From Pictodentalium vernedei (taxonomy: Eukaryota; Mollusca; Scaphopoda; Dentaliida; Dentaliidae), in the NCBI GenBank assembly GCA_031216915.1, contig CM062297.1:176628356-176692355 (forward strand): DNA of 64,000 nt, given 5' to 3'. Numbering within the stretch: the stretch's first letter is position 1; each line of letters begins with the position of its first letter. The position numbers and the translations under genes were made by a program. Shown here one piece after another: positions 10,238 through 19,844 of the stretch. A model generated the notes under the pieces. It was not told where the DNA came from. It did no database searches and was given only the letters and a program-made list of their open reading frames with translations.

Positions 10238-10262
10238 TTACACACACATATATATAAAAGAG
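10238..10262 (+). promoter_or_regulatory. TATA-type box before capsid gene
   Basis: ACATATATATAAAAGAGAGA, about 115 bases before the capsid ATG at 10,372; same TATATATAAA(G)AG form as before other viral genes. Confidence 0.45.
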
Positions 10263-10371
10263 AGAAAAAAAAAATAAATAATAATAAAAAATAATTAAAA
10301 ACTATTTTTTTTAGATAAAGAAAAGCAAGTGAATTAATAAACAAAAAAAAACAAACTAAAAATCCTTTAAA

Positions 10372-11612
10372 ATGACAAATATACTAGATATAGCACAAAG
10401 CATAGTGAAAGATGAAAGTATTCAAGAATATGAGGTTCACGAATACGAACTGGTAACCGGAACGAGTTTGAACAATGCGGGAGAGATAAGAATCAACGTC
10501 GAAACTGAAGATCTATTTGTACATCCTAGCGAGAGTTACATAGTGGTGCAGGGACGTCTCACCAAGGAAGATGGGAGCGACTACGCCAATGACGACATGG
10601 TCACTCTTGCCAATAATGGCATCATGCATCTATTCAGTAACATAAAATACATGCTATCCGGACAAGAGATAGAATCTGTTTTTCATTCGGTCAGGCCACC
10701 ACGATGTTCGGACTCTTGACGTATCCTGATGATTTTTCGAAATCCAGAGGACTTAATCAGTTGTGGGTGAAAGACGATATTCGACTACGTCGTCAAGACG
10801 TCTTGACCTAAAGGAACGTTTTCGTTCAGGATACCTTTGAAACACATCTTCGGATTCGCGGACAATTACAAAAAGATCATGTACGGATTCAAACACAATC
10901 TGATGTTGATTCGAAAAGGAAACGACGACGCAATAGTGAAACTAGCCGCGACCGATGCGGGTAAGATAACTCTACCCAAGATATCGTGGTTCGTTCCGCA
11001 CGTGGAGCCTTCGATGAATGAGAAAACGAATCTCTACAAGATCCTACAATCCAAGAGTAAATTACCCGTGGGATTTAGAATGAGACAGTGTGACACAGCT
11101 AGCATTCCTCCCTCCATGAATCACTTCGATTGGAGATTGACTGTGAAATCCGCTTCCGAGAGACCGCGTTTCATCATGGTCGCATTTCAGACCGATAGAG
11201 ATGGGTCTCAGGAAAAGAATGCGTCGCTATTCGATCACTGCCATTTGAGAAACATGCAAGTGTTTCTGAACGCCACGAGATATCTGGCAATCGATTACAA
11301 TGCGTCGTTCGACAAGAACGATTTCTGCAGGCTGTACGGCGACGCCGCCGATTTTAGAAAGAAGTATCACGGTCTAGACGAATTGATGAGCAATCCCAAC
11401 ATATCTCCCGGTGAATACAATCGATGTATCCCATGTTCGTGTTCGACATCAGTAAACAGAGCGAACAACTCAAGAGTAGCGTGTTAGACATTCAGATCAA
11501 GATGCAATTCGATAGGAACGTGCCGAGAAAATCCGAAGCCTTCGCCCTGGTCCTGTCGGACAGAGAATTACAATTTGAATCGGACGGAAATAAGATGTCG
11601 ATCATTCGATGA
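10372..11612 (+). pseudogene. Major capsid-like protein (right copy), frameshifts and deletion
   Basis: It has the full N-terminus (MTNILDIAQS) missing from the left copy, then the shared body and the NKMSIIR end. Lesions: a one-base shift near 10,690; loss of the segment corresponding to SKTRESFWTICTNAIA, between about 10,780 and 10,806, with flanking GACCTAAAGG as likely microhomology; and a one-base deletion near 11,420 that forces a frame change for the last 62 codons. Homologous to 6,626-7,495 and to a short fragment at 26,006-26,063. Capsid assignment is by family memory, protein size and position in a virion gene cluster. Confidence 0.72.
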
Positions 11613-11688
11613 GAGACGAGTGTGTGAAAAAAAAATTAATAAACGTTAAAAATGTGGATGTAAGATTAATTAAAATCTCGAAAACAAA

Positions 11689-12045
11689 ATGAATGTTTCT
11701 GACATGAAAACAACAAATCATCTATTCACTTCAGATTACTACGACGTTAAAATGAAATACTTGGAAAAATGGATTCAAATTGAATATGAAGAACGTAACA
11801 CAAAAAAAGGATGGAATAGTTGTGATTTTAACGAATATCGTTTAAAAGAAAAAGAAGAGTTTGATCTCATAAGATCTAACGAAGAAATTATAAAAAATAC
11901 AATTTTAAAATGTCGCAAATGTAAGAAACGTCAAATAAAAATCGAATCTCAACAAACTAGATCTGGTGATGAACCAACAACCGTATTCGCAAAGTGTATA
12001 AATTGTAATCATAAATGGATAGAAAATTTAAAAAAAAAAAGGTAA
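11689..12045 (+). CDS. TFIIS-like zinc-ribbon transcript elongation factor
   Basis: 118 residues. The C-terminal zinc ribbon has C75-x2-C78 and C103-x2-C106 with the acidic hairpin RSGDEPTTVF (D94-E95) between them and a closing W110. The Asp-Glu pair is the hallmark of TFIIS, which enters RNA polymerase II and stimulates RNA cleavage to rescue stalled complexes. Large DNA viruses carry similar short forms. The N-terminal 70 residues are helical and charged and match nothing I recognise. Gene start is 76 bases after the capsid stop, same strand. The TAA stop (12,043-12,045) lies inside the arm of the following hairpin. The left copy lacks this gene. Open and apparently intact. Confidence 0.85.
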   Translation: MNVSDMKTTNHLFTSDYYDVKMKYLEKWIQIEYEERNTKKGWNSCDFNEYRLKEKEEFDLIRSNEEIIKNTILKCRKCKKRQIKIESQQTRSGDEPTTVFAKCINCNHKWIENLKKKR

Positions 12046-12086
12046 TGAGATATAGAGAGATTGAACATCTCTCTACATCTCATTAC
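12042..12086. terminator. Hairpin between convergent TFIIS-like and fibre genes
   Basis: The arm GTAATGAGATATAGAGAGAT pairs with ATCTCTCTACATCTCATTAC across a few-base loop, followed by T-runs. It corresponds in place and sequence to 6,478-6,522 of the left copy relative to the fibre 3' end. The AATAATCACACATTA element lies just beyond it (12,124-12,140). Likely shared 3'-end signal for both strands. Confidence 0.6.
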
Positions 12087-12173
12087 TTTTTTTTCTTTTT
12101 TTTTGTTGGTTTTTTTTGTTTTTAATAATCACACATTATTTTTTTTTTTAATTCGTTATTTTTTTCCACGCGT

Positions 12174-13529
12174 TCACTGTTTGTTCAAAGCATTCAGTTC
12201 AATCAGTAGACTCACCACGGAAGTGGTGGCTTCGGGATTATTGGTTTTCGTGACGAAATTAATCCTGTCTCCGGCGTTCACTTTGAGAGGCGTGCCGAAC
12301 GTGCTGACATTCGCATGTTGATTCTCGGTCTTTTCGACACTGTATCTCTTATCGCTCTCCACACCATTCACCATGAGATTGATGACCGCTCTGTTATTCA
12401 AATCCGAGGAAGCCAGACTCATTCGAAGGATTTCACCTCCCAACGGCATGGGATATCCAACCTGGCCGTGTTTCGATCCGCTACCTCCGTTTCTGAAAGA
12501 CCACTCAGCTTTTCCTTCATCTAAGGTACCGGCCTCTTCGGCCCACACGGTGATCAATTGTCTAGCATATTTGACTCTCTCCTCCACCGAAATCAGGGTG
12601 CAGGCGTCCGTCATGTTCACGGGTTCCGGTAGATTCGTGAGCGCGTGTCCGCCCATGTCTAGTTTACCTTCCATGATGTCGCCCTTTCTCCAGACCGAGT
12701 TGTCGTCCATGTACTTCCTGCTTACCGCGCTGGAATCGAATTCGGGATCGTGACCGAGACCGAATAAATTCTCACCATTCATGTTGATGCCACCCTCCAT
12801 GGTTCCGCCAGATTGTTTGTTCAGGTAGAGATCGTCCACTTGCGATTCTACATATTCTTGCGATCGTATCACGGCAGAATCTACGTAGCCCTTGTTGACT
12901 GCGGTTGAGTCCGCATCCGTGTCGTCGATCTTCGACAGATTCAATATCTTGTGGAATCCCGCATTCAGATCCGATTTCATTTCACATCTGTCAGACTTTC
13001 TCTGCTCCAGATCTACGTAGTGTTTGGTCGCCACGTCCTTGGGATTCGTGGGAGCGGCCACGTTCGTTATCTTGTAAGAATTGGCGTTCAATTCCAAGTG
13101 CATCGTTTTCTGAACGTATCTATTTCTCAGGTGTTCACTGAATCTCGTGTGAGAGTTGTCCGCGTATCTCTTGGTGGCGGCATCGGTGGGATCTACGGGA
13201 TTCGCGACGTTCACCAATCGTTTGGATTTCAGATCGAGATCATCGGTCATGGTTTTATCCACGTAATTATCAAGCAGGATTCGTTCGAAATCAGAGTTCC
13301 CCCTGTCGACGTATTTTTTAGTCGTGGCATCTGCGAGATCTATCGGCTCAGGAAGATTGTAGAGCTTCTTATCGTTCATGTTCAGAGGTTCCTCTCGAGG
13401 TTCGTATCTCCGAACGTAATGCTCGTCCAAGTTGGCAACATCATAACCATCGTCGACTTCGAGCGTCTTCCTCTTCTTTCTCGGGTTGACTTTTTCGTCA
13501 TCACTTCTACCAAATTTATCGACTGTCAT
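12174..13529 (-). CDS. Fibre-like virion protein (right copy), intact
   Basis: 451 residues from MTVDKFGRSD. An acidic/basic N-terminal arm (1-50) is followed by repeats of about 45-50 residues, each ending in a module such as NLPEPIDLADATTKKYVD (about 58-75), NVANPVDPTDAATKRYAD (107-124) and NVAAPTNPKDVATKHYVD (156-173), plus more diverged ones to about 320. A C-terminal beta-rich head (about 365-451) holds GDRINFVTKTNN. The D-A-A-T-K-x-Y-V-D module is typical of trimeric phage tail and viral fibres, so a shaft-and-knob spike is likely. Promoter box at about 13,671-13,687. No stops, unlike the left copy. Confidence 0.8.
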   Translation of the reverse strand: MTVDKFGRSDDEKVNPRKKRKTLEVDDGYDVANLDEHYVRRYEPREEPLNMNDKKLYNLPEPIDLADATTKKYVDRGNSDFERILLDNYVDKTMTDDLDLKSKRLVNVANPVDPTDAATKRYADNSHTRFSEHLRNRYVQKTMHLELNANSYKITNVAAPTNPKDVATKHYVDLEQRKSDRCEMKSDLNAGFHKILNLSKIDDTDADSTAVNKGYVDSAVIRSQEYVESQVDDLYLNKQSGGTMEGGINMNGENLFGLGHDPEFDSSAVSRKYMDDNSVWRKGDIMEGKLDMGGHALTNLPEPVNMTDACTLISVEERVKYARQLITVWAEEAGTLDEGKAEWSFRNGGSGSKHGQVGYPMPLGGEILRMSLASSDLNNRAVINLMVNGVESDKRYSVEKTENQHANVSTFGTPLKVNAGDRINFVTKTNNPEATTSVVSLLIELNALNKQ

Positions 13530-13706
13530 GTTGTTGTAAGGATTTTTTTTTTGTGTTGTTGTTTAGAAAAAAAAATGTGTTCAAAACGCAGTTTATTAAA
13601 AAATGAACTATGTTATTTTATTTTTCGTTTTTTTTATTCGATTAAAATGTTTTTAAAATAATTTTTTATCTTTATATATATACTATAAAAAAAAAAATGT
13701 TTCTCT
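13530..13706 (-). promoter_or_regulatory. Fibre promoter region (right copy)
   Basis: A/T-rich spacer with a TATATATA box at about 13,671-13,684 and CCTTACAAC just before the ATG, similar to TTCTTACAA before the polymerase. Confidence 0.4.
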
Positions 13707-14147
13707 CTAATGTAAGTCATTGAGAATGTCTTGAAATTCATCTCCTTCAGACCATCTCTTCAGAACGTAGAGCCACAGGTGACCGCAAAACACTTGATCT
13801 GGCGATTGCACTTGATCCGTGTTGTAAAGAACCATCGATTTGTTGAAATAGTTCTTTATTTCTTTCGGCGGTGAGATTCCGTAGCTGTCGAAATAATAAT
13901 AATTCTTCTTCTTCTTCCCATTCTTGAACCACGCCACCCAGTGAGTGCCTTCACCCGATGAATCGTCTATATTTAAAATTCCGCATTCCGATTGTCGAGG
14001 TCTTCTCTTCGGCAAGGCATCTCTGGAAAACACTCCTAGAAAATCTTCGATTTTCAAATCTTTTGCCGCATTCAACAGATCGATGTTGGATAGGGGTTCG
14101 TTGGGTAAGACGACACCTTCTACGGATATCTTTATTTTCTTATTCAT
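13707..14147 (-). CDS. Adenain-like cysteine protease (right copy), intact
   Basis: 146 residues, complete. Catalytic set: H69 in GTHWV, D87 in YFDSYG, a Gln-rich stretch (QVQSPDQ, 112-118) before C121 in FCGHLWLYVLK. This is the adenovirus protease/Ulp1 arrangement; the length is shorter than adenovirus protease, as usual in Polintons. It would process capsid and core precursors (penton, pX-like). The codon CGA at residue 51 is the one mutated to TGA in the left copy. It lies between fibre and polymerase on the same strand. Confidence 0.92.
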   Translation of the reverse strand: MNKKIKISVEGVVLPNEPLSNIDLLNAAKDLKIEDFLGVFSRDALPKRRPRQSECGILNIDDSSGEGTHWVAWFKNGKKKKNYYYFDSYGISPPKEIKNYFNKSMVLYNTDQVQSPDQVFCGHLWLYVLKRWSEGDEFQDILNDLH

Positions 14148-14321
14148 AGATGAGTATATATTTTTTTTTATTTATTTATTTTATTATAATTCACTAAAAA
14201 TGACGTTATTTTTTTTCTATTTTTTTTCTTTTTCTTTTTAAACTAACTCTATCGACTTCTACAATCTTGAATCCGTCGAATTCCTTGACTTCTATAATCT
14301 TGGATCCATCTAATTCTTCTT

Positions 14322-17300
14322 TTAAAGTAACTTTCTCGATGTCACTATTTCCATAATTTTGTGTTCATCTAATTCCTCTTGATTTTCTGGAATCCTATCA
14401 TCCACAATCGTATCTGGAATCTTATCATCTACAATCATATCTGGAATCCAATCATCCCCATTCATATCGTCTCTAATTAGATCCACAGTCCAATGTCCGA
14501 GTGCCAAAGTGCTTATTTTATCCTCTAACACGAATCTCTTGTCGTCGTCAGCCGTCAGCGAAATCTTGTTGACTATTTCGGTATACAGCTCGTGATTTTC
14601 GCTTCGAATCGATTTCATAGTCTTATACACCGGACCACTTCCTAATAGACAATCTTTATACTCTTGGAAAGAGATGTTTTTCTTCACCACGCATGCTTTA
14701 ACTCCTTTGCACTTCTTGATCTCTTCATCATCTTCTAGACGATAAGCATAGAGTTTGGGTCTCAAGCCCACGAATTCGACGATCTGTTTACCGCTGCTCT
14801 CGTGCTTAAATTTACCCAACACCTTCTTGTTGTCGTTCGATTGAATGTTGGACGGGTGATCGACGGGATAATTGCTCGTGTCGAACCACTCGGCCACGTC
14901 CGGAGATATGTCTCGGTAGACGTCTTCGTCTCTATCTCGTAAACTAAACTGTCCATGTCGGTGAACAGTAGTTTGGCTTTGTCGCCAAATTTTCGTTTGA
15001 CGTAATCGTAGTGAAACTCGTACATCAATCGCTTGCTGACATCTAAGATGATCGGTCCGAGATAATACGGTTTGTCGAACTTCAGGTGCATCTTTTGCAT
15101 GTGAACGGCCACTAGATTTTCGCCGAATATGGTTCGGTGTTTGTAATTGGGTTTCGCCACTAATTTTTTTGCTTTTTTCTCAGACGTGACGAGTCGAACA
15201 TCGGTTCTCTTCCTGATGTTTTCCATCGATTTGCCGTACACGCAGTTGTTCATGAGTTTGAAGAAATCTTTTTCGAAATCGTTCTCGGCTCGAGTTCTGA
15301 GATTCGTGTGGAGATCGATGTATTTTTTCACCCAAGGCTCTTCGTCGAATCGAATGACGCAATGTATGTCGACTAATTTCATCCTGTAATCGATGTACTG
15401 TTTCAAATTCTCGCTGTAGACGACGTAGTTACGTTTGTTAAATAAATTGGGAATGAGTTTTTCCTCGTCTCCTGCGTTCGGTTCCATTCGTTCGGGAGCC
15501 AGCGGATAATCGTTGTGCGAATCATGTAATTCTTCCGGATAGTTCAAATCGACTTCTAAAATGCAAGGATAGTCTCTCCATTTTTGCATCTCTTCCGGTT
15601 CCTTCACCCATTCGAAATTTCCAATCGGTAAAGGATGACTCATGGCCCAACCGTACAGATTATTGGCGTCCCAATACTGTATGTATTTAGTCGTCCGTTT
15701 CGAATCGAAACCTTCTTTCATGTAGGGATTGTTAGCCTCAGAATGTCTGTGAGAGATCATCGATATGCCACCTCTCGCAGCCCTTTCGAACATGAGCAAC
15801 ATGTCCACGCCAGATAATAATTCCAATTGGACTTCGGTGTTCTTCAACAGAGCGTCCCACGCCAGACCGGGTGCGGTGAAATACCAAGCGGGATCCAGAT
15901 CGTAATTTCGACAACAGATGTCTCGAAAATTTTCGAACACGTCTGCCAAGAGCAGAACGTCGGTCTTCAGATAGAGATCATGATAATCTCTCATGGTTTT
16001 CATATCGAATGATTTCCACACGTTTTTGGCGTGTTCGTAATTCTTGTTGAAAATGTCGGATTCGTATAATTTCGAATAAAAATCATCTTTCGAAGGTAGT
16101 GCGGTGTCTTCGAATGTCTTTAGATCGTTCATGTAATCGTAAGGATAGACTCCTTTCCTCAACATGATGTCTACTCATTCTCCGAAATGTTCGCTCGTGA
16201 TTTTAAATTTATCCTTGCTCATGTTATCGACTAATTTTTCCAGAGCGGTCGACATGAATTTAAAAGTGTCGATGAAACATATGCATCTACGAATGGATTT
16301 CGTTTTTTCTTTCGATGTATTTCCGTCGATTACACTTTCCCTCTCCATGAGCTTCCATTTCGTGAAGGAAATGTATCTTTCTTCGCTGTTCGCGATGCAA
16401 TTTAATTCTTCGTGCGAGGTGCCGAGATTTTTCACGAACAGATGACTGTCATAACCCGAGAGATTGTGAAACATCACCGGATAGAAAGTGGCGTCTCGAT
16501 ATTTTAAATTACACTTGCTGTGAGCCAGACCGCGATACAGACCCGTGTAATGATCGTGGTCTCTGACCTTCTTATTTTCTTCCAAATTCTCGTCGAACGA
16601 TTGTCTGCATATGTGACATTCGGTGGCTCTGTTATTTTCGTCTTGCTGCTCTCGCGTGATGATCATTTTCGCCGGAGTTTTGAATTTGTCGTATAACATT
16701 TGAATTTTCGATTCTAACTCTTCCACGAACCTTTGAGCCACGTCGTCGTCTTCGCGCTGTTTCGTGTTGGTGAAGGGACCCATGTCGTGTTGCGAGTCGA
16801 AAGCGCATTTCACGTAAATGCAATAGCCCAAAGGTATGTGTTTTTGATATCTTTCGACGTAACTTTGAAGAGTGTTGGGTTGACAGGAACTCATTTTTGC
16901 GGTGAAACATTCAAAATCGGCGTACACGATGAATGGTACTTTTAACCTTCTGTTGTGATTTTCAAACTTCACGATGGTGTTAGGTTTGGGCATTTCGACG
17001 GTGACACCTTGATTTTCGTTGCAATATTCCTGATGTTTTGCCAATGAGTCTTTGCTGTGAAACATGTTCATGCAGTTGCAACATAAAGATATCTTATGTC
17101 CATGATTATTATTTTGTTTCGACAGTAATCGGGTCGGATGTTTAATCCAACAATAATGACGATTGTCACCATTCGAAATCGATAATAAAATAATCGTCTT
17201 TTCTCTTCCGCGATACGAAGTCCGTCTGAGAGGATAGATCTTTTGATTTTCGTCGTCGTATCCCAAGACGTTCACCGCTACGGTGGGATTCTGAACCTCG

Positions 17301-18328
17301 AAACGTTCGATGTGTTTTAACTTCGTTGGAAAAGTCACTCCGGTCCAATCGAGATTTTTAGAAGTTTCCTCGTAACGAGAAACTCTATCGGCGTGTATTT
17401 CGACAGGGTATAAAGCGGAGGTGACTGCCCATTTAAAACACTGATCATCTTTATTTCTCACGTTGACCACGGCATGTTTCTTAGTCAAGAAATACGGTAA
17501 TTCCAGGTAGGAAGATCCTTTCAATGGCTCGTTTTTAGTGATGTGAATTTCGAGTTTCAACACCTCGTCGAACGTCCAATTACTACCTTCATTTGGATAA
17601 TTCGCGAGAGACGTCAACATCTTGTCTTTCATCTTTTCGAAAACGCCCGATAGATCTGAACCACGAAATATGGGTTCGACGTTAGATCTGAAATATGCAT
17701 TTTTCACGATGCTCTCGCCGGACTTTACGTCGATTTTATTCATTATGCAATGGAGTATCATCTTAATTTTTAATCCCAAGTTCATGTATTCGCGAAACAA
17801 ATCCAATACTTTTTTCTTCACCCGTTCCATAAACAATTTCGGATCGACTTTCTTCGACGATGGAAACACGTCGAAAGTTTTAAAAATGTCTTCGATCGCA
17901 CTCTCCCGTTCTACGGGTTTCGATTGGAATAGTTCCAAAATGAGTCGTCTTATATATTCTTCTCCTTTCTCTTCGTCGATTGCTCGTTGAATTTCGCTCA
18001 ATATATCTCGTTTGTCTCGAATCTGAAGTGCATCACTCGTTTTCGTTTTCGTTTTTCTTTTCTTTTCTTTGGAAACTTGATGTTTCTCAACGGCTTTTCG
18101 TTTAGTCGTCTTCTTATTTTTCACAACCGGCGCATCTTTTGACGTCGTTGCTATCGACATTTCGTTTGCCTTTCTAGCGTTTCGCAAATATTCTTGTATG
18201 ACTTCAATTTTTTTTGCTTTAGTTCTATGCTTTCTGAAATCTGAAATTTGTAATAGACTACAAATCTCGTTTAACTGAGGTACGGTTTTCTCATTTAAAT
18301 TTACCATTGTTTTATCTGTTTGCTTCAT
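14322..18328 (-). pseudogene. polB: Protein-primed family B DNA polymerase (right copy), disrupted
   Basis: Same enzyme and domain order as the left copy. The first open block (18,328-16,175, 717 codons) ends in the same TGA as the left copy, four codons before an ATG at 16,165. The second block runs through motif A (YWDANNLYG) and motif B (YGKS, intact here) to motif C, which reads FTDMDS instead of FTDTDS through a CpG change at 14,954-14,956. A one-base deletion near 14,921-14,930 then shifts the frame, and the C-terminus continues in the frame 14,897-14,322. The tail repeats an IPDxIVDD(K/R) unit three times and is strongly acidic. Starts at MKQTDKTM like the left copy. Confidence 0.93.
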
Positions 18329-18519
18329 TTTGTAAGAATATATTTTTTTTTTGAATTTTGTATTAAATAATTTGTTAAAAAAAAGTTTTGTTTTTTTACT
18401 CTATATATATATAATAGAAAAAAAAAAAAAAGTTAAATTTTAAAATTCAATTTTTTTAATAGAAAATTTAAAATAAACATTATTTGTAAAGAATTTATAA
18501 AAAAAACAAATAATCGATC
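18329..18519. promoter_or_regulatory. Divergent promoter: polymerase and first orphan gene
   Basis: Noncoding, A/T-rich. TATATATATA at about 18,401-18,414 flanked by the conserved leader toward the polymerase (AATAATTTGTTAAAAAAAAG, minus-strand leader) and by AAATTTAAAATAAACATTAT toward the gene at 18,520. Compared with the left copy, the IAP cassette is missing between about 18,430 and 18,460. Confidence 0.5.
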
Positions 18520-18972
18520 ATGACAACAACAACACCTAAAAGATGTGGATTGAAACTGAAACGAGACGAAGGGTATGAGAAATACAGTTTTAATATCTAT
18601 ACATTACAACCACACGATCCCATCGAATTGAATGAGGTCGAGATGGTGAACTTAGAGCGCTACTACCACAAATATCGAATGTGTTTGAAAGTGGATGAAG
18701 CCACGCTCGATTTGTTTTACGAGTACCAAAGTGAACTGTTGATTAATATCATCGTCGCCGAAGACAGAGAATTCGACAGGGGTGATTTATTGTTGTCCTA
18801 TGGAGATTACATATATCCAATAATCTCACCCGAACTCGTGAAGAAATCGGGTGGTGAGAGCGCATTTGCCTATGAAAAAAAACTCAAAAGAGTAAAGATG
18901 AACATTCACACCATTTTCGTATGTGGAAATATGACGAATGTCAACTTGCTAATAACGGACTTGGAAATATAA
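18520..18972 (+). CDS. Orphan element protein, paralogue 1
   Basis: 150 residues, unrecognised. Mixed alpha/beta composition with no signal peptide or membrane segment. Shares with the gene at 19,224 the blocks HDPIELN, KLDEA/KVDEA, YEYQS, AEDREFD, YG(D/N)YI and the end LLITDLEI. Start chosen at M-T-T-T-T-P-K, conserved in three copies. Located downstream of a divergent promoter beside the polymerase, so possibly expressed early. No function assigned. Confidence 0.65.
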   Translation: MTTTTPKRCGLKLKRDEGYEKYSFNIYTLQPHDPIELNEVEMVNLERYYHKYRMCLKVDEATLDLFYEYQSELLINIIVAEDREFDRGDLLLSYGDYIYPIISPELVKKSGGESAFAYEKKLKRVKMNIHTIFVCGNMTNVNLLITDLEI

Positions 18973-19223
18973 ACAATAGAGAGATTGAAATTAACAAAAA
19001 AAATTTAAACTTTTTATATATATATAAAGAGAAAAAAAACTTTTACTAAAAAAAAATTTTTACATTAAAGGAAATTAAAAATTAAAAAACAACTTTTTTA
19101 TATATATAAAGAGCAAAAAAAATAACAAACTTTTTTTTAACAAATTATTATTTAAATACAAAATTTAAAATATACATTATTGCAAGAATTCATAAAAACA
19201 AAAAAAAAACCAAATAATCAATC
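18973..19223 (+). promoter_or_regulatory. Promoter-leader module of second orphan gene
   Basis: Two TATATATATAAAGAG boxes (about 19,015-19,030 and 19,099-19,113), then AACAAATTATTATTTAAAT and a TTGCAAGAATTCAT stretch before the ATG. The same module precedes the truncated gene at the window start (minus strand, 41-160). The two boxes suggest local duplication together with the gene. Confidence 0.5.
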
Positions 19224-19697
19224 ATGAAGACAACAACACCTAAAAGCATGAAGACAACAACACCTAAAAGATGCGAATTGAAATTGAAACGAGTCGAAAC
19301 GTATAAGAAATTCGGTCATAAAATCTATATATCACAACGACACGATCCCATCGAATTGAATGATGTCGAGACGAAGGGCTTAGAGCACAAATACGAGAAA
19401 TATAAGATGCCTCTGAAATTGGACGAAGCCGCGCTCGATTTGATTTACGAGTATCAAAGCGATCTGCAGAACATCGTCATCGCTGAAGATAGAGAATTCG
19501 ACAAGGATGATTTGTCGTTGCCCTATGGAAATTACATATTTCCAAACATCTCATTCAAACTCGTGAAGAAATTGGGTGGTGAGACCGAGTTGACCGATGT
19601 AAAAAAACTCAAAAGAGTAAAGATAAACATTCAACACGTTTTCGAAAAAGGAGTAGACACGAGCGTCAACATGCTAATAACGGACTTGGAAATATAA
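19224..19697 (+). CDS. Orphan element protein, paralogue 2
   Basis: 157 residues, clearly homologous to the gene at 18,520 through its whole length, so a tandem duplication. The first eight codons are themselves duplicated (MKTTTPKS then MKTTTPKR), leaving two possible starts. Conserved blocks are the same as in paralogue 1, ending LLITDLEI. Ends 56 bases before the A-run and hairpin at 19,737. Function unknown. Confidence 0.65.
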   Translation: MKTTTPKSMKTTTPKRCELKLKRVETYKKFGHKIYISQRHDPIELNDVETKGLEHKYEKYKMPLKLDEAALDLIYEYQSDLQNIVIAEDREFDKDDLSLPYGNYIFPNISFKLVKKLGGETELTDVKKLKRVKINIQHVFEKGVDTSVNMLITDLEI

Positions 19698-19736
19698 ACA
19701 ATAGAGTGATTGATTTTTAGCAAAGAAAAAAAAATG

Positions 19737-19788
19737 AAAAAAAAAAAAAAAAAGTAAATGAGATCTCATTTACTTTTTTTTTTTTTTT
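19737..19788. terminator. Perfect palindrome between convergent genes
   Basis: GTAAATGAGATCTCATTTAC (19,754-19,773) is a perfect 20-base palindrome flanked by an A-run (17) and a T-run (15), so the stem can extend to about 25 pairs. It separates the plus-strand orphan genes from the minus-strand gene at 20,207. The arm shares GTAA(A)TGAGAT with the hairpins at 6,478 and 12,042. Confidence 0.65.
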
Positions 19789-19844
19789 GTTTTCCTTCTT
19801 CTTCACTATCATCATAATATATTATAATAACGTTTCCTTTTCTC

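Noticed and set aside
12951..13661. 236-residue plus-strand open frame
   Set aside because: Antisense to the intact fibre-like gene; a shadow.
1..18560. Inverted repeat as an assembly artefact
   Set aside because: The two arms differ by many substitutions, indels, and presence or absence of IAP and TFIIS-like genes, which a folded artefact would not show.
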